A stretch of DNA of 64,000 nucleotides from Pseudomonas sp. R-28-1W-6 (GTDB taxonomy: Bacteria > Pseudomonadota > Gammaproteobacteria > Pseudomonadales > Pseudomonadaceae). Each line of letters opens with the position of its first letter. Positions within the stretch are counted from its first letter, which is position 1. The notes beneath the pieces are model-generated. The model saw only the letters and a program-made list of their open reading frames with translations, searched no databases and was not told the DNA's origin. The stretch covers positions 84,404-148,403 of the forward strand of contig NZ_WELK01000005.1 of NCBI RefSeq assembly GCF_009799925.1, read 5' to 3'. Both the position numbers and the translations under genes were made by a program. Of this stretch, positions 17,685 through 25,986 are shown in pieces.

Positions 17685-17863
17685 ATGGTTCCGCCGGTCA
17701 GGCCGGGCCTCGGCAGCACGGCACCGACTGGGGTATACTCGCCGGCTTTTCTGAAACTTCGGGGTCACGGCCTGTCGCCGTGCCCGGTCAGCGGCCGTTC
17801 CGGCTGGCTCGCCGGGCCGCACAGGGCCGCTGCGTCCCTCTTCGCCTGCGAGTGCTGACAGCC

Positions 17864-18959
17864 ATGGAAATCAACCCGATCCTCAACAGCATCAAGGACC
17901 TGTCCGAGCGGACCCAGACCATTCGGGGGTATCTTTGACTACGATCACAAGCATGATCGTCTGGTCGAAGTAAACCGCGAACTCGAAGACTCCAACGTCT
18001 GGAACAACCCCGAATACGCGCAGAACCTGGGCCGCGAGCGCGCCATGCTGGCGCAGATCGTCGAAACCATCGACGACCTCACCGGCAGCCTGGCCGATTC
18101 GCGCGACCTGCTGGACATGGCGGTCGAGGAGAACGACGAAGGCGCGGTGAGCGACATCGTCAGCGAAGTCGAGCGCTTGCGCGACATCCTCGAGAAGCTG
18201 GAATTCCGCCGCATGTTCAGCGGCGAAATGGACATGAACAACGCCTACCTGGATATCCAGGCCGGCTCCGGCGGTACCGAGGCCCAGGACTGGGCCAACA
18301 TCCTGCTGCGCATGTACCTGCGCTGGGCCGACAAGCGCGGTTTCGATGCCGAGATCGTCGAACTGTCCGCCGGCGAAGTCGCCGGGATCAAGGGTGCCAC
18401 CGTGCACATCAAGGGCGAATACGCCTTCGGCTGGCTGCGTACCGAGATCGGCGTGCACCGCCTGGTGCGCAAGAGCCCGTTCGACTCCGGCAACCGTCGC
18501 CACACCTCGTTCTGCGCGGTGTTCGTCTCGCCGGAAATCGACGACAACATCGAGATCGAGATCAACCCGGCCGACCTGCGCATCGACACCTACCGCTCCT
18601 CCGGTGCCGGCGGTCAGCACGTCAACACCACCGACTCGGCGGTGCGTATCACCCACGTGCCGACCAACACCGTGGTGGCGTGCCAGAACGAACGCTCCCA
18701 GCACGCCAACAAAGACACCGCGATGAAGATGCTGCGTGCGCGCCTGTACGAGCAGGAAGTGCAGAAGCGCAACGCCGCGTCCCAGGCCCTGGAAGAGACC
18801 AAGTCGGATATCGGCTGGGGCCACCAGATCCGCTCCTACGTACTGGATGCCTCGCGGATCAAGGATCTGCGCACCGGCATCGAGCGCAGCGACTGCGACA
18901 AGGTGCTGGACGGCGATATCGACGAATACCTCGAAGCCAGCCTGAAGCAAGGCCTGTAA
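17864..18959 (+). CDS. prfB: Peptide chain release factor 2, expressed by programmed +1 frameshift
   Basis: Translation starts at ATG 17864 and reads 24 codons to an in-frame TGA at 17936-17938. The classical RF2 recoding signal is present: a Shine-Dalgarno-like GGGGG at 17925-17929, then TAT CTT TGA C. Slipping +1 on CTT-T continues in the frame GAC TAC GAT to the TAA at 18957-18959, giving 364 residues. The product has the UGA-recognition tripeptide SPF (204-206) and the peptidyl-hydrolysis motif GGQ (249-251). RF2 terminates at UAA and UGA, so low RF2 favours frameshifting and autoregulates. A TATACT -10-like hexamer is at 17734-17739. lysS follows 62 bp downstream. A naive single-frame call would begin only at 18045. 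Confidence 0.96.
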
Positions 18960-19021
18960 TACCTTTCGATTCCGCTCTCCAGAGGAGGGCGGCAACGACA
19001 CCGTGACGGAAACCGATGACC

Positions 19022-20524
19022 ATGAGCGACCAACAACTCGACCAACACGAACTGCAGCAGGAAGAAAACAAGCTGATTGCCCAGCGCAAGGAAAAGCTTG
19101 CTGCCATCCGTGAGCAGGGCAACGCCTTCCCCAACGACTTCCGCCGCGACAACTACTGCGCCGACCTGCAGAAACAGTACGCCGAGAAGACCAAGGAAGA
19201 GCTGGAAGCCGCTGCCATCCCGGTCAAGGTTGCCGGGCGCATCATGCTCAACCGTGGCTCGTTCATGGTCATCCAGGACATGACCGGGCGCATCCAGGTC
19301 TACGTCAACCGCAAGACCCTGTCGGAAGAGAAACTCGCCGAGGTCAAGCACTGGGACATGGGCGACATCATTTCCGCCGTGGGCACCCTGGCCCGTTCCG
19401 GCAAGGGCGACCTGTACGTGGAAATGACCGACGTGCGCCTGCTGACCAAGTCGCTGCGCCCCCTGCCGGACAAGCACCACGGCCTGACCGACACCGAGCA
19501 GCGCTACCGCCAGCGCTACGTCGACCTGATGGTCAACGAGGAAGTGCGCGAGACCTTCCGCGTGCGTTCGCAAGTCATCGCGCATATCCGCAGCTTCCTG
19601 ATGCAGCGCGACTTCCTCGAAGTGGAAACGCCGATGCTGCAGACCATTCCCGGCGGCGCCGCGGCCAAGCCGTTCGAGACCCACCACAATGCCCTGGACA
19701 TGCAGATGTTCCTGCGCATCGCCCCGGAGCTTTACCTCAAGCGCCTGGTGGTCGGCGGCTTCGAGAAGGTCTTCGAGATCAACCGCAACTTCCGCAACGA
19801 AGGCGTCTCGACCCGGCACAACCCCGAGTTCACCATGCTCGAGTTCTACCAGGCCTACGCCGACTACGAAGACAACATGGACCTGACCGAGGAGCTGTTC
19901 CGCGAGCTGGCCCAGCTGGTTCTGGGCACTACCGACGTGCCGTACGGCGACAAGGTGTTCCACTTCGGCGAGCCGTTCGTGCGCCTGTCGGTGTTCGACT
20001 CGATCCTCAAGTACAACCCGGACATCAGCGCCGCCGACCTGACCGACATCGACAAGGCCCGCGAGATCGCCAAGCAGGCCGGCGCCAAGGTCCTCGGCTT
20101 CGAAGGCCTGGGCAAGCTGCAGGTGATGATTTTCGAGGAGCTGGTCGAGCACAAGCTGGAGCAGCCGCACTTCATCACCCGTTACCCGTTCGAAGTCTCG
20201 CCGCTGGCCCGCCGCAGCGACGACGATCCGAGCGTCACCGACCGCTTCGAGCTGTTCATCGGTGGCCGCGAAATCGCCAACGCCTACTCCGAGCTCAACG
20301 ACGCCGAAGACCAGGCCGCGCGCTTCCTGCAGCAGGTGGCCGACAAGGACGCCGGTGACGACGAGGCCATGCACTACGACGCCGACTTCGTCCGCGCCCT
20401 GGAATACGGCATGCCGCCGACCGCCGGCGAGGGTATCGGTATCGACCGCCTGGTCATGCTGCTGACCAACTCGCCATCGATTCGCGATGTGATTCTGTTC
20501 CCGCATATGCGTCCGCACGCTTGA
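19022..20524 (+). CDS. lysS: Lysyl-tRNA synthetase, class II
   Basis: 500 residues from ATG 19022 (MSDQQLDQ, as in Pseudomonas LysS); a second ATG six bases upstream at 19016 is better placed for the GGAAA box and cannot be excluded. It has an N-terminal OB-fold anticodon-binding domain (about 60-170; [34 protein letters not shown]) and a class II catalytic core: motif 2 [22 protein letters not shown] in part and motif 3 [13 protein letters not shown]. It charges tRNA-Lys in the cytoplasm. It follows prfB closely and is probably in one operon with it. Two hairpins follow the stop codon, the second with a T tract. Confidence 0.96.
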   Translation: MSDQQLDQHELQQEENKLIAQRKEKLAAIREQGNAFPNDFRRDNYCADLQKQYAEKTKEELEAAAIPVKVAGRIMLNRGSFMVIQDMTGRIQVYVNRKTLSEEKLAEVKHWDMGDIISAVGTLARSGKGDLYVEMTDVRLLTKSLRPLPDKHHGLTDTEQRYRQRYVDLMVNEEVRETFRVRSQVIAHIRSFLMQRDFLEVETPMLQTIPGGAAAKPFETHHNALDMQMFLRIAPELYLKRLVVGGFEKVFEINRNFRNEGVSTRHNPEFTMLEFYQAYADYEDNMDLTEELFRELAQLVLGTTDVPYGDKVFHFGEPFVRLSVFDSILKYNPDISAADLTDIDKAREIAKQAGAKVLGFEGLGKLQVMIFEELVEHKLEQPHFITRYPFEVSPLARRSDDDPSVTDRFELFIGGREIANAYSELNDAEDQAARFLQQVADKDAGDDEAMHYDADFVRALEYGMPPTAGEGIGIDRLVMLLTNSPSIRDVILFPHMRPHA

Positions 20525-20527
20525 TTG

Positions 20528-20548
20528 CAGTGCCCGCAACGGGCACTG
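20528..20548 (+). terminator. Hairpin directly after lysS
   Basis: CAGTGCCCG-CAA-CGGGCACTG starts four bases after the lysS stop: a perfect 9-bp stem without a following T run. It probably stabilises the 3' end or acts with the T-tailed hairpin at 20604. Confidence 0.4.
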
Positions 20549-20603
20549 TGCGGAACTCGCGGCATGGCACATGGCTATCACCGTGTGCCGCTGCCGAAAA
20601 AGG

Positions 20604-20633
20604 AGGGTCTGCCCATGGCAGGCCCTGTTTTTT
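20604..20633 (+). terminator. Rho-independent terminator of prfB-lysS
   Basis: AGGGTCTGCC-CAT-GGCAGGCCCT forms a 10-bp stem with one G-T wobble, preceded by five A and followed by G and six T. The stem contains an AGGAGG-like box and an ATG at 20615 in frame with the next gene, which can mislead start prediction for the TetR gene. Confidence 0.85.
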
Positions 20634-20662
20634 GTCCGCAATTCGTGGGGGATTCCGCCGTA

Positions 20663-21376
20663 GTGACTCTCAGCTCCGTCCTTGCGTGCCCGGCCCGGCT
20701 GGCCGGTGAACTCGCCGACAGTGTCCAGTATCAGGGCCGCAAGGCCAGCCGCCAGGGCAGCGAGCAGCGCCGCCTGAGCATCCTCGACGCGGCCCTGCGC
20801 ATCATCGTGCGCGACGGCCTGCGTGGCGTGCGCCACCGCGCCGTGGCCGCCGAGGCCGGCGTGCCGCTGTCGGCCACCACCTACTACTTCAAGGACATCC
20901 AGGACCTGATCAGCGACAGCTTCGTGCTGTTCGTCGAGCGCAGCTCGGCCAGCCTGGCGCTGCTCTGGGCCGATATCGCCCGCGACTTCCAGCGCATGGC
21001 CGGGGAAATCGGCGCTAATCCACAGCTGCGCCAGCAGATGGCCGAACAGCTGATCGAGCTGACCGTCGCCCATGTCCAGGCCAAGGTTCGCGACGGCAAT
21101 GCCGAGCTGCTCGCCGAGCTGGCCTTCCGCCAGGAGGCGCTGACCAACCCGACCCTGACCCCGCTGGCCATGGCCCACCAGCAGCTGCGCCTGCGGTTCG
21201 CCGAGCTGGCCTTGCGCACCCTGGGTTCTGCGGCAGCGGTCGAGGATGCGCAGGTGTTGACTACGCTTATTTTGCGGATGGAATATCATGCCCTCGTCGA
21301 TGGCGCGGATAAGCTGGACATGCCGGGCCAGAGCGCCGTGCTGCGGCGCTTTCTGAACCTGGCCATAGGGCTGTAG
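20663..21376 (+). CDS. TetR-family transcriptional regulator
   Basis: 237 residues from GTG 20663. The N-terminal helix-turn-helix is typical of TetR (RLSILDAALRIIVRDGLRGVRHRAVAAEAGVPLSATTYYFKDIQDL, about residues 35-80). The C-terminal helical domain ends LRRFLNLAIGL. The GTG is chosen because the upstream ATG at 20615 lies inside the lysS terminator stem, and because the product then begins VTLSSVLACPARLAGE as I recall for Pseudomonas homologues. A GGGGGA box lies 10 bases before the GTG. The downstream lipoprotein and QEGLA genes run in the same direction and may be targets. The ligand is unknown. Confidence 0.82.
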   Translation: MTLSSVLACPARLAGELADSVQYQGRKASRQGSEQRRLSILDAALRIIVRDGLRGVRHRAVAAEAGVPLSATTYYFKDIQDLISDSFVLFVERSSASLALLWADIARDFQRMAGEIGANPQLRQQMAEQLIELTVAHVQAKVRDGNAELLAELAFRQEALTNPTLTPLAMAHQQLRLRFAELALRTLGSAAAVEDAQVLTTLILRMEYHALVDGADKLDMPGQSAVLRRFLNLAIGL

Positions 21377-21385
21377 GATTGGCAG

Positions 21386-21408
21386 GCCAAGCCCCGCTGT
21401 TGCGGGGC
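21386..21408 (+). terminator. GC-rich hairpin after the TetR gene
   Basis: AGCCCCGC-TGTT-GCGGGGCT is a perfect 8-bp stem in the 98-bp gap before the lipoprotein gene, beginning about 12 bp past the TetR stop. It is followed by CGCTGTTTCTG, a weak T tract. It is probably an intrinsic terminator of moderate strength. Confidence 0.55.
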
Positions 21409-21474
21409 TCGCTGTTTCTGCAGCCGGCAAAGCCAGCGCGACGTTGGCCCAACGGATCTCACAAGGAGTGCGTA

Positions 21475-22032
21475 ATGAATGCCTGGCGCTTTGCGGTAGC
21501 TGCCTTCGCCTGTCTGCTGGTGAGCGGCTGTCTGGTCACCTTCAAGGACCCGATTCCGGCCAACGAGGCCGCGCCGATACCGCTGCTCGGCGACTGGGAG
21601 CGCCAGGACGAGTGGGGCGAGCGCCAGCTCCTGGCGATCAGCCGCGCCGGCTCCAATGTCTACAAGGCGCGCACCTGGGTCGACAGCGAGGACAACCTCA
21701 AGAGCCTCGAGGAATACGGCTTCACCGTGGCCCACCACGGCCGCCGCTGGTACATCTCCGCCGGGCTGCCCAAGCGCCTGGGCGCCAACTTCGCGATTGC
21801 CGGCTTCGAGCTGACTGCCGGCAACGAGCTGGTGATCTACAACCTGGATGTCGAGCGCATCCTGCAGGACATGCAGAACGGCACCCTGCAGGGCCAGCCG
21901 GTGGAAACCCCGGAAGGCGAGGGCGTGCTGGTCAGCAGTTCGCTGGATCAGGTGTTCCGCTACCTGGACGACCAGGCCAATGCCGACGTGTTCGTCGAAG
22001 TCGCGCGCTACCAGCGCAGCAGCGGGCAGTAA
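21475..22032 (+). CDS. Lipoprotein of unknown function
   Basis: 185 residues. The N terminus is a type II signal peptide with a lipobox LVSGC and the lipidated Cys at residue 19. The next residue is Leu rather than Asp, so outer-membrane sorting is expected. The mature part (IPLLGDWERQDEWGERQLLAISRAG) has no catalytic motif that I recognise. AAGGAG precedes ATG 21475. It ends 12 bp before the QEGLA protein gene, so the two are likely co-transcribed and could work together at the envelope. I recognise it only as a conserved Pseudomonas lipoprotein, not a characterised family. Confidence 0.78.
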   Translation: MNAWRFAVAAFACLLVSGCLVTFKDPIPANEAAPIPLLGDWERQDEWGERQLLAISRAGSNVYKARTWVDSEDNLKSLEEYGFTVAHHGRRWYISAGLPKRLGANFAIAGFELTAGNELVIYNLDVERILQDMQNGTLQGQPVETPEGEGVLVSSSLDQVFRYLDDQANADVFVEVARYQRSSGQ

Positions 22033-22044
22033 CGGAGCAGGCCG

Positions 22045-23334
22045 ATGAGCAGACGCAAGACGCTGGACGACTACCACGCCACCATTCGCGCCCTGTCCGA
22101 TCGCCTGGTCGAGGCGCAGACGCCGATCCGCGTGCTCGATGCGATCAAGTGGGACGACAGCATCCGCCAGGGCTTCCTCAAGGCCAAGGGCAAGGCCATG
22201 CCGGCGGTCGACCGCAGCTACTACGACAGCCGCCCGCTGAGCTTCGACTCGACGGCGAAGAAGCTGGAATTCCAGAACATCGAGCGCGACATCACCCGCC
22301 AGCTCGGCCAGTTCAACCCGGTCGGGCAGATCATGCGGCGCATGTGCAAGGAGTACCGCATGGTCATCCGCATGCTCGAGGCGCGCGGCACCGCGGATTT
22401 CGGCCTGATCTCCCAGGAGCTGTACGGCGCTGCCTCCGACGCCTTCCATGCCGGCGACCCGACCTTGGCCGACCTCGGCCTGATGCTGTCCGACTACCTG
22501 AACAACATCGCCGCCCGCGGTGACCTGGAGGACGAGGCCAAGACCCTCACCGCCAAGGACGCCGTGGCTATCCTGCAGGAACGCCTGGCCGCGGTGTTCG
22601 GCGACGACACCATCCGCGTGTTCGAGTCCGACGGCATCGTCGCCGACGCGGCGGCCGGTGCCGACTACATCAAGGTGCGTGCCGATGCGCTGTTCAACCA
22701 GCGCGATGTGCGCGCCCTGGAAGTGCACGAGGGCATGGTGCATGTCGGCACCACGCTGAACGGCCTGAGCCAGCCGATCTGCACCTTCCTGGCCAAGGGG
22801 CCGCCCTCGTCGACCGTGACCCAGGAAGGCCTGGCGATCCTGATGGAGGTGATCGCCTTCGCTTCCTACCCGACCCGCCTGCGCAAGCTGACCAACCGCA
22901 CCCGCGCCATCCACATGGCCGAGGAGGGCGCCGACTTCCTGCAGGTCCACGCGTTCTACCGCGAGCAGGGCTTCAGCCTGGAGGAAAGCTACGGCAACGC
23001 CAGCCGCGCCTTCCGCGGTTCGACCCCGGACGGCCTGCCGTTCACCAAGGACCTGTCCTACCTCAAGGGCTTCATCCTGATCTACAACTACATCCAGCTG
23101 GCCGTGCGCAAGGGCAAGCTGGAGCAGATCCCGCTGCTGTTCTGCGGCAAGACCACCCTAGAAGACATGCGCACCCTGCGCCAGCTGGTCGACGAAGGCC
23201 TGGTCACGCCGCCCAAGTACCTGCCGCCGCAGTTCCGCGACCTCAACGCGCTGTCGGCCTGGATGTGCTTCTCCAACTTCCTCAATCACCTCAGCCTGGA
23301 CCGCATCGAAGCGGACTACGCCAACATTCTCTGA
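22045..23334 (+). CDS. QEGLA-motif protein (DUF1704), putative zinc metallopeptidase
   Basis: 429 residues. It belongs to the DUF1704 family, often annotated as 'flavohemoglobin expression-modulating QEGLA motif protein'. The sequence shows VHEGMVH with His228, Glu229 and His233 (an HExxxH arrangement) and, about 30 residues on, TVTQEGLAILME with Glu261. These would make a plausible zinc site (two His plus a distal Glu) with Glu229 as base. Established knowledge: the related eukaryotic MATCAP/TMCP proteins are HExxxH tyrosine carboxypeptidases acting on tubulin. Whether the bacterial protein is a peptidase is inference. No signal peptide is seen. It follows the lipoprotein gene by 12 bp, and a repeat lies just downstream. 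Confidence 0.85.
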   Translation: MSRRKTLDDYHATIRALSDRLVEAQTPIRVLDAIKWDDSIRQGFLKAKGKAMPAVDRSYYDSRPLSFDSTAKKLEFQNIERDITRQLGQFNPVGQIMRRMCKEYRMVIRMLEARGTADFGLISQELYGAASDAFHAGDPTLADLGLMLSDYLNNIAARGDLEDEAKTLTAKDAVAILQERLAAVFGDDTIRVFESDGIVADAAAGADYIKVRADALFNQRDVRALEVHEGMVHVGTTLNGLSQPICTFLAKGPPSSTVTQEGLAILMEVIAFASYPTRLRKLTNRTRAIHMAEEGADFLQVHAFYREQGFSLEESYGNASRAFRGSTPDGLPFTKDLSYLKGFILIYNYIQLAVRKGKLEQIPLLFCGKTTLEDMRTLRQLVDEGLVTPPKYLPPQFRDLNALSAWMCFSNFLNHLSLDRIEADYANIL

Positions 23335-23341
23335 CCTTCGC

Positions 23342-23421
23342 GTTGGGCTTCGCTGCGCTCAACCGCAACCTACAGATACGGGTTGTAGGTTGGGTTGAGC
23401 CGCGCAGCGGCGAAGCCCAAC
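23342..23421. repeat. Inverted repeat of the 'GTTGGGCTTCGC' type
   Basis: GTTGGGCTTCGCTGCGCTCA at 23342-23361 is mirrored by TTGAGCCGCGCAGCGGCGAAGCCCAAC at 23395-23421 with a few differences, and an inner AACCTACA/TTGTAGGTT stem lies between. It fills the gap between the QEGLA gene and the AIM24-like gene. It is a different sequence from the GTAGGGTG repeats but has the same architecture and a GTAGGTTGGG word. Confidence 0.65.
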
Positions 23422-23443
23422 CTCGGCAGCCAAGGAGCCCCGC

Positions 23444-24193
23444 ATGCCCAGCCACAAACTCGACTACGAAATCCTCGGCGCCTCGGCGCAGACCGTGGAA
23501 ATCATCCTCGACCCGGGCGAGACGGTGATCGCCGAAGCCGGGGTGATGAACTACATGACCGAAGGCATCCGCTTCGAGACGCGCATGGGCGACGGCTCGG
23601 CCAGCGGCGTGCTGGGCAAGCTGTGGGGCGCCGGCAAGCGTTTGCTCACCGGCGAGTCGCTGTTCATGACCCACTTCAGCAACCAGGCCCAGGGCCCGCA
23701 GCGGGTCGGCTTCGCCGCGCCCTATCCGGGCAGCGTGGTGCCCATCGAGCTGAGCCAGGTCGGCGGCAAGCTGATCTGCCAGAAGGACGCCTTCCTCTGC
23801 GCGGCCCACGGCACCGAGATCGGCATCAGCTTCAACAAGCGCATCGGCGCCGGCTTCTTCGGCGGCGAGGGCTTCATCCTGCAGAAACTGGAGGGCGACG
23901 GCCTGGCCTTCGTGCATGCCGGCGGCACGGTGATCCGCAAGGAGCTGAACAACGAGACCCTGCGCCTGGACACCGGCTGCCTGGTGGCCTTCACCAGCGG
24001 TATCGACTACGACATCGGCCTGGCCGGCGGGCTGAAAAGCATGCTGTTCGGCGGCGAGGGCATCCTCCTGGCCACCCTCAAGGGCACCGGCACGGTGTGG
24101 ATCCAGAGCCTGCCGTTCTCGCGCCTGGCTGAACGCATCTACGACGCCACCTTCAAGGCGCGCGAGGAAGTCCGCGCCGGCGGCAAGTCCTGA
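23444..24193 (+). CDS. AIM24/TIGR00266-family protein
   Basis: 249 residues, full length for the TIGR00266 (DUF124, AIM24-like) family. It has a continuous beta-rich pattern with many Gly ([102 protein letters not shown]). The family folds as stacked beta sheets resembling a trimeric tryptophan-RNA-binding-attenuation-protein-like barrel. A mitochondrial member affects inner-membrane organisation, but bacterial roles are unknown. No signal peptide or membrane segment is seen. It is alone between repeats on both sides. Confidence 0.85.
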   Translation: MPSHKLDYEILGASAQTVEIILDPGETVIAEAGVMNYMTEGIRFETRMGDGSASGVLGKLWGAGKRLLTGESLFMTHFSNQAQGPQRVGFAAPYPGSVVPIELSQVGGKLICQKDAFLCAAHGTEIGISFNKRIGAGFFGGEGFILQKLEGDGLAFVHAGGTVIRKELNNETLRLDTGCLVAFTSGIDYDIGLAGGLKSMLFGGEGILLATLKGTGTVWIQSLPFSRLAERIYDATFKAREEVRAGGKS

Positions 24194-24211
24194 GTTACAA
24201 CTTTGTGTAAT

Positions 24212-24279
24212 CCGTAGGGTGCGCCGTGCGCACCTGAATGTCTGTATGGGGGTTGTGGTGCGCACGGCGCACCCTACGG
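24212..24279. repeat. GTAGGG-bounded inverted repeat, 'GCGCCGTGCGCACC' type, perfect 23-bp arms
   Basis: Arms 24212-24234 and 24257-24279 are exact reverse complements with a 22-base loop. Arm sequence CCGTAGGGTGCGCCGTGCGC onward is shared with 11795-11865. It starts 18 bp after the AIM24-like stop codon and could end its transcription. Confidence 0.8.
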
Positions 24280-24420
24280 GAGATCGTAAAAAGGTCTAAT
24301 GACCGCAGCGGCTATCGGTCGCGCCCTCTTGCCAATGGCGTACGCCTATATCAGGCTGCGCCGCCATTGGCTGCCGGCAGCCAAGTCCCATTTCAGCCAG
24401 TTCGAGCAGTGAACAACGCC

Positions 24421-24753
24421 ATGAGTGAAGAACGTAACGCCATCCCCCTGATCCTCACCGGTATCGCCAGCATCGTCGGCACCATCGCGGTGCTGTGGTT
24501 CTACGGCTACCTGCATTTCGCCAAGGAAGAAGACGCCCTGCTGCTGGCCGAGTTCACCATGCTCAAGACCATTCCGGGCGAGGACTACAAGCTCTCGGTG
24601 AAACCGGCCAACCAGGTGGCGCACTGCATCGACGGCGTGCTGGTGCTGTTCGACACCCAGCAGAAGGGCCTGACCGGCGTGCTGGTGGACGACAAGAAGC
24701 AGGCCGTGCGCTGCATGGGCGAGGAAACCCCGCCGGCCCCGGCGGCCCAGTAA
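24421..24753 (+). CDS. Small single-span membrane protein, unknown function
   Basis: 110 residues. One transmembrane helix is seen at about 8-30 ([21 protein letters not shown]), followed by a mostly hydrophilic domain with two Cys ([12 protein letters not shown] and AVRCMGEE) and a Pro/Ala-rich tail. The N terminus is short and charged, so the domain after the helix is probably periplasmic. I recognise it only as a conserved Pseudomonas hypothetical protein. The start ATG 24421 lacks a strong ribosome-binding site; the longer open frame from 24238 runs into a repeat and is rejected. It ends 14 bp before the macro-domain gene. Confidence 0.68.
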   Translation: MSEERNAIPLILTGIASIVGTIAVLWFYGYLHFAKEEDALLLAEFTMLKTIPGEDYKLSVKPANQVAHCIDGVLVLFDTQQKGLTGVLVDDKKQAVRCMGEETPPAPAAQ

Positions 24754-24767
24754 GACCGGGCAAGGCC

Positions 24768-25274
24768 ATGCAGATAGACGTCTGGCAGGGCGACATCACC
24801 CGCCTGGCGGTGGACGCCATCGTCAATGCGGCGAATGGCTCGCTGCTCGGCGGCGGAGGCGTGGATGGCGCGATTCATCGCGCCGCCGGCCCGCAGCTGC
24901 TGGCCTTCTGTCGCGGCCTGGGCGGTTGCCCGACTGGCGCGGCGAAGCTTTCCCCTGGGTTTCGCCTGCCCGCGCCGCATGTGATCCACACGGTCGGGCC
25001 GATCTGGCAGGGTGGCGATGCGGGCGAGGCCCGGCTGCTGGCGAACTGTTACCGCAACAGCCTGGCCCTGGCCGAAAGCGCCGGGTTGAGCAGCATCGCC
25101 TTTCCGGCGATCAGTTGCGGCGTCTACGGCTATCCCCGGGAGGCCGCCGCGCAGGTCGCCGTCGGCGAGCTGCGCCGTCCGCGTGCGGCCGGCAGCAGCC
25201 TGCAACGGGCCGTGCTGGTGGCCTTTTCGGCCGAGATGGCCGGCTTGTACCAGCGTCTGCTCGATTCTGCTTAG
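24768..25274 (+). CDS. Macro-domain protein, probable O-acetyl-ADP-ribose deacetylase
   Basis: 168 residues, a single macro domain of the MacroD/YmdB class. Residues 3-40 read [39 protein letters not shown], containing the ADP-ribose-binding NAAN and [14 protein letters not shown] loops. Later [26 protein letters not shown] and [15 protein letters not shown] complete the pocket. Such enzymes remove acetyl from O-acetyl-ADP-ribose or ADP-ribose from acidic protein residues; which of these applies is not decidable here. It starts 14 bp after the small membrane protein gene and is likely in the same transcript. Cytoplasmic. Confidence 0.9.
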   Translation: MQIDVWQGDITRLAVDAIVNAANGSLLGGGGVDGAIHRAAGPQLLAFCRGLGGCPTGAAKLSPGFRLPAPHVIHTVGPIWQGGDAGEARLLANCYRNSLALAESAGLSSIAFPAISCGVYGYPREAAAQVAVGELRRPRAAGSSLQRAVLVAFSAEMAGLYQRLLDSA

Positions 25275-25312
25275 AGCCCGTTCACGATCTTTTCGAGCCG
25301 CACAATGCGAGT

Positions 25313-25330
25313 ACCGCAGGGTACCCTGCG
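25313..25330. repeat. Perfect 18-bp palindrome
   Basis: CCGCAGGGTACCCTGCGG is its own reverse complement. It lies 38 bp after the macro-domain gene, beside the GTAGGG-type repeat at 25362. It could be a terminator hairpin core or a protein-binding site; no T run follows. Confidence 0.4.
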
Positions 25331-25361
25331 GCCGCACTTCGATAGCTTATCGATGCCTCCA

Positions 25362-25426
25362 CGTAGGGGGCGTTGTGCGCACCATGGTCCTGTGCGGGCT
25401 TGCTGGTGCGCATGGCGCACCCTACG
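25362..25426. repeat. Imperfect GTAGGG-bounded inverted repeat
   Basis: The left arm CGTAGGGGGCGTTGTGCGCA and right arm TGCGCATGGCGCACCCTACG match the perfect repeats at 11795 and 24212 apart from a few substitutions, so this is a decaying copy. It lies between convergent genes (macro-domain and the small gene ending at 25446). Confidence 0.65.
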
Positions 25427-25445
25427 GAAGATCCGAGTCAGGCTC

Positions 25446-25790
25446 TTAGTGCTTGGCGCCGTCCTGCTTGGCGCTGAGTGTCTGCAGGTAGCGGCGTGAC
25501 AGGGCGAGAAAGCGCGGCGTCGGGCCGATGTCCTCGTACAGCGGGTCGCCCTGTTCGTCGGTGGCCACCACCTTGCTGCCCTTGACGTAGGGCAGGCTGG
25601 CTTCCAGCTCTTCCAGGGCGGCGCTGATCAGTTCGCCGATCAGCTCCTCGCTGCTGCGTTTGGGGTACATCTCGGCCAGCGCGGCCAGGCGCGCGGCGGA
25701 CTCCAGGTCCAGGTGGATCTGGTAATGGCTGGGAGTCAGGCGGCCCTTGGCGTTCTGTTCCCAGTGGCGGGCAAGCTCACGGATTTTCAT
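25446..25790 (-). CDS. Small cytoplasmic protein of unknown function
   Basis: 114 residues. It is a mainly helical, charged protein (KIRELARHWEQNAKGRLTPSHYQIHLDLESAARLAALAEMYPKRS) ending SRRYLQTLSAKQDGAKH. No signal peptide or membrane segment. Similar Pseudomonas proteins near ppc carry names such as 'pilin assembly protein' or 'type 1 pili tip component'; nothing here supports a pilus role and I do not adopt it. The pattern AARLAALAEMYPKRSSEELIGELI suggests a ribbon-helix-helix or coiled-coil interaction region, tentatively. ATG 25790 has GAGG upstream; a GTG two codons earlier is possible. It diverges from ppc. Confidence 0.72.
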   Translation of the reverse strand: MKIRELARHWEQNAKGRLTPSHYQIHLDLESAARLAALAEMYPKRSSEELIGELISAALEELEASLPYVKGSKVVATDEQGDPLYEDIGPTPRFLALSRRYLQTLSAKQDGAKH

Positions 25791-25986
25791 AAACACCTCT
25801 ACAGGCCCATTCGTGGTGGGCGACGGTACTGGCCGGGAGCGGCGCAGGCCGGTCGGCGGGCGCTTTTGACGACCGCTATGTTCAGCCTAGCTCGCGCTCG
25901 CCGGCTGTATCGCCATTCGTCGTGGACTTGTCAGAAATCGCCATGCTGGGCAAGCTGAAGCCTCTACCCCAGGGGAGTGCTCGGCC

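Noticed and set aside
16521..17822. Minus-strand open frame of 433 codons opposite the beta-barrel gene
   Set aside because: The plus-strand frame has a signal peptide, barrel periodicity and terminal Phe; the minus frame has none of these.
17936..17938. Apparent premature stop (pseudogene) in prfB
   Set aside because: The TGA is in the standard RF2 frameshift context with the SD-like box and CTT slip codon, so the gene is intact.
18836..21430. Long antisense open frame of 864 codons across lysS and the TetR gene
   Set aside because: It lies opposite prfB, lysS and the TetR gene, has repetitive Gly/Val/Leu/His composition typical of a GC-rich reverse frame, and matches no family.
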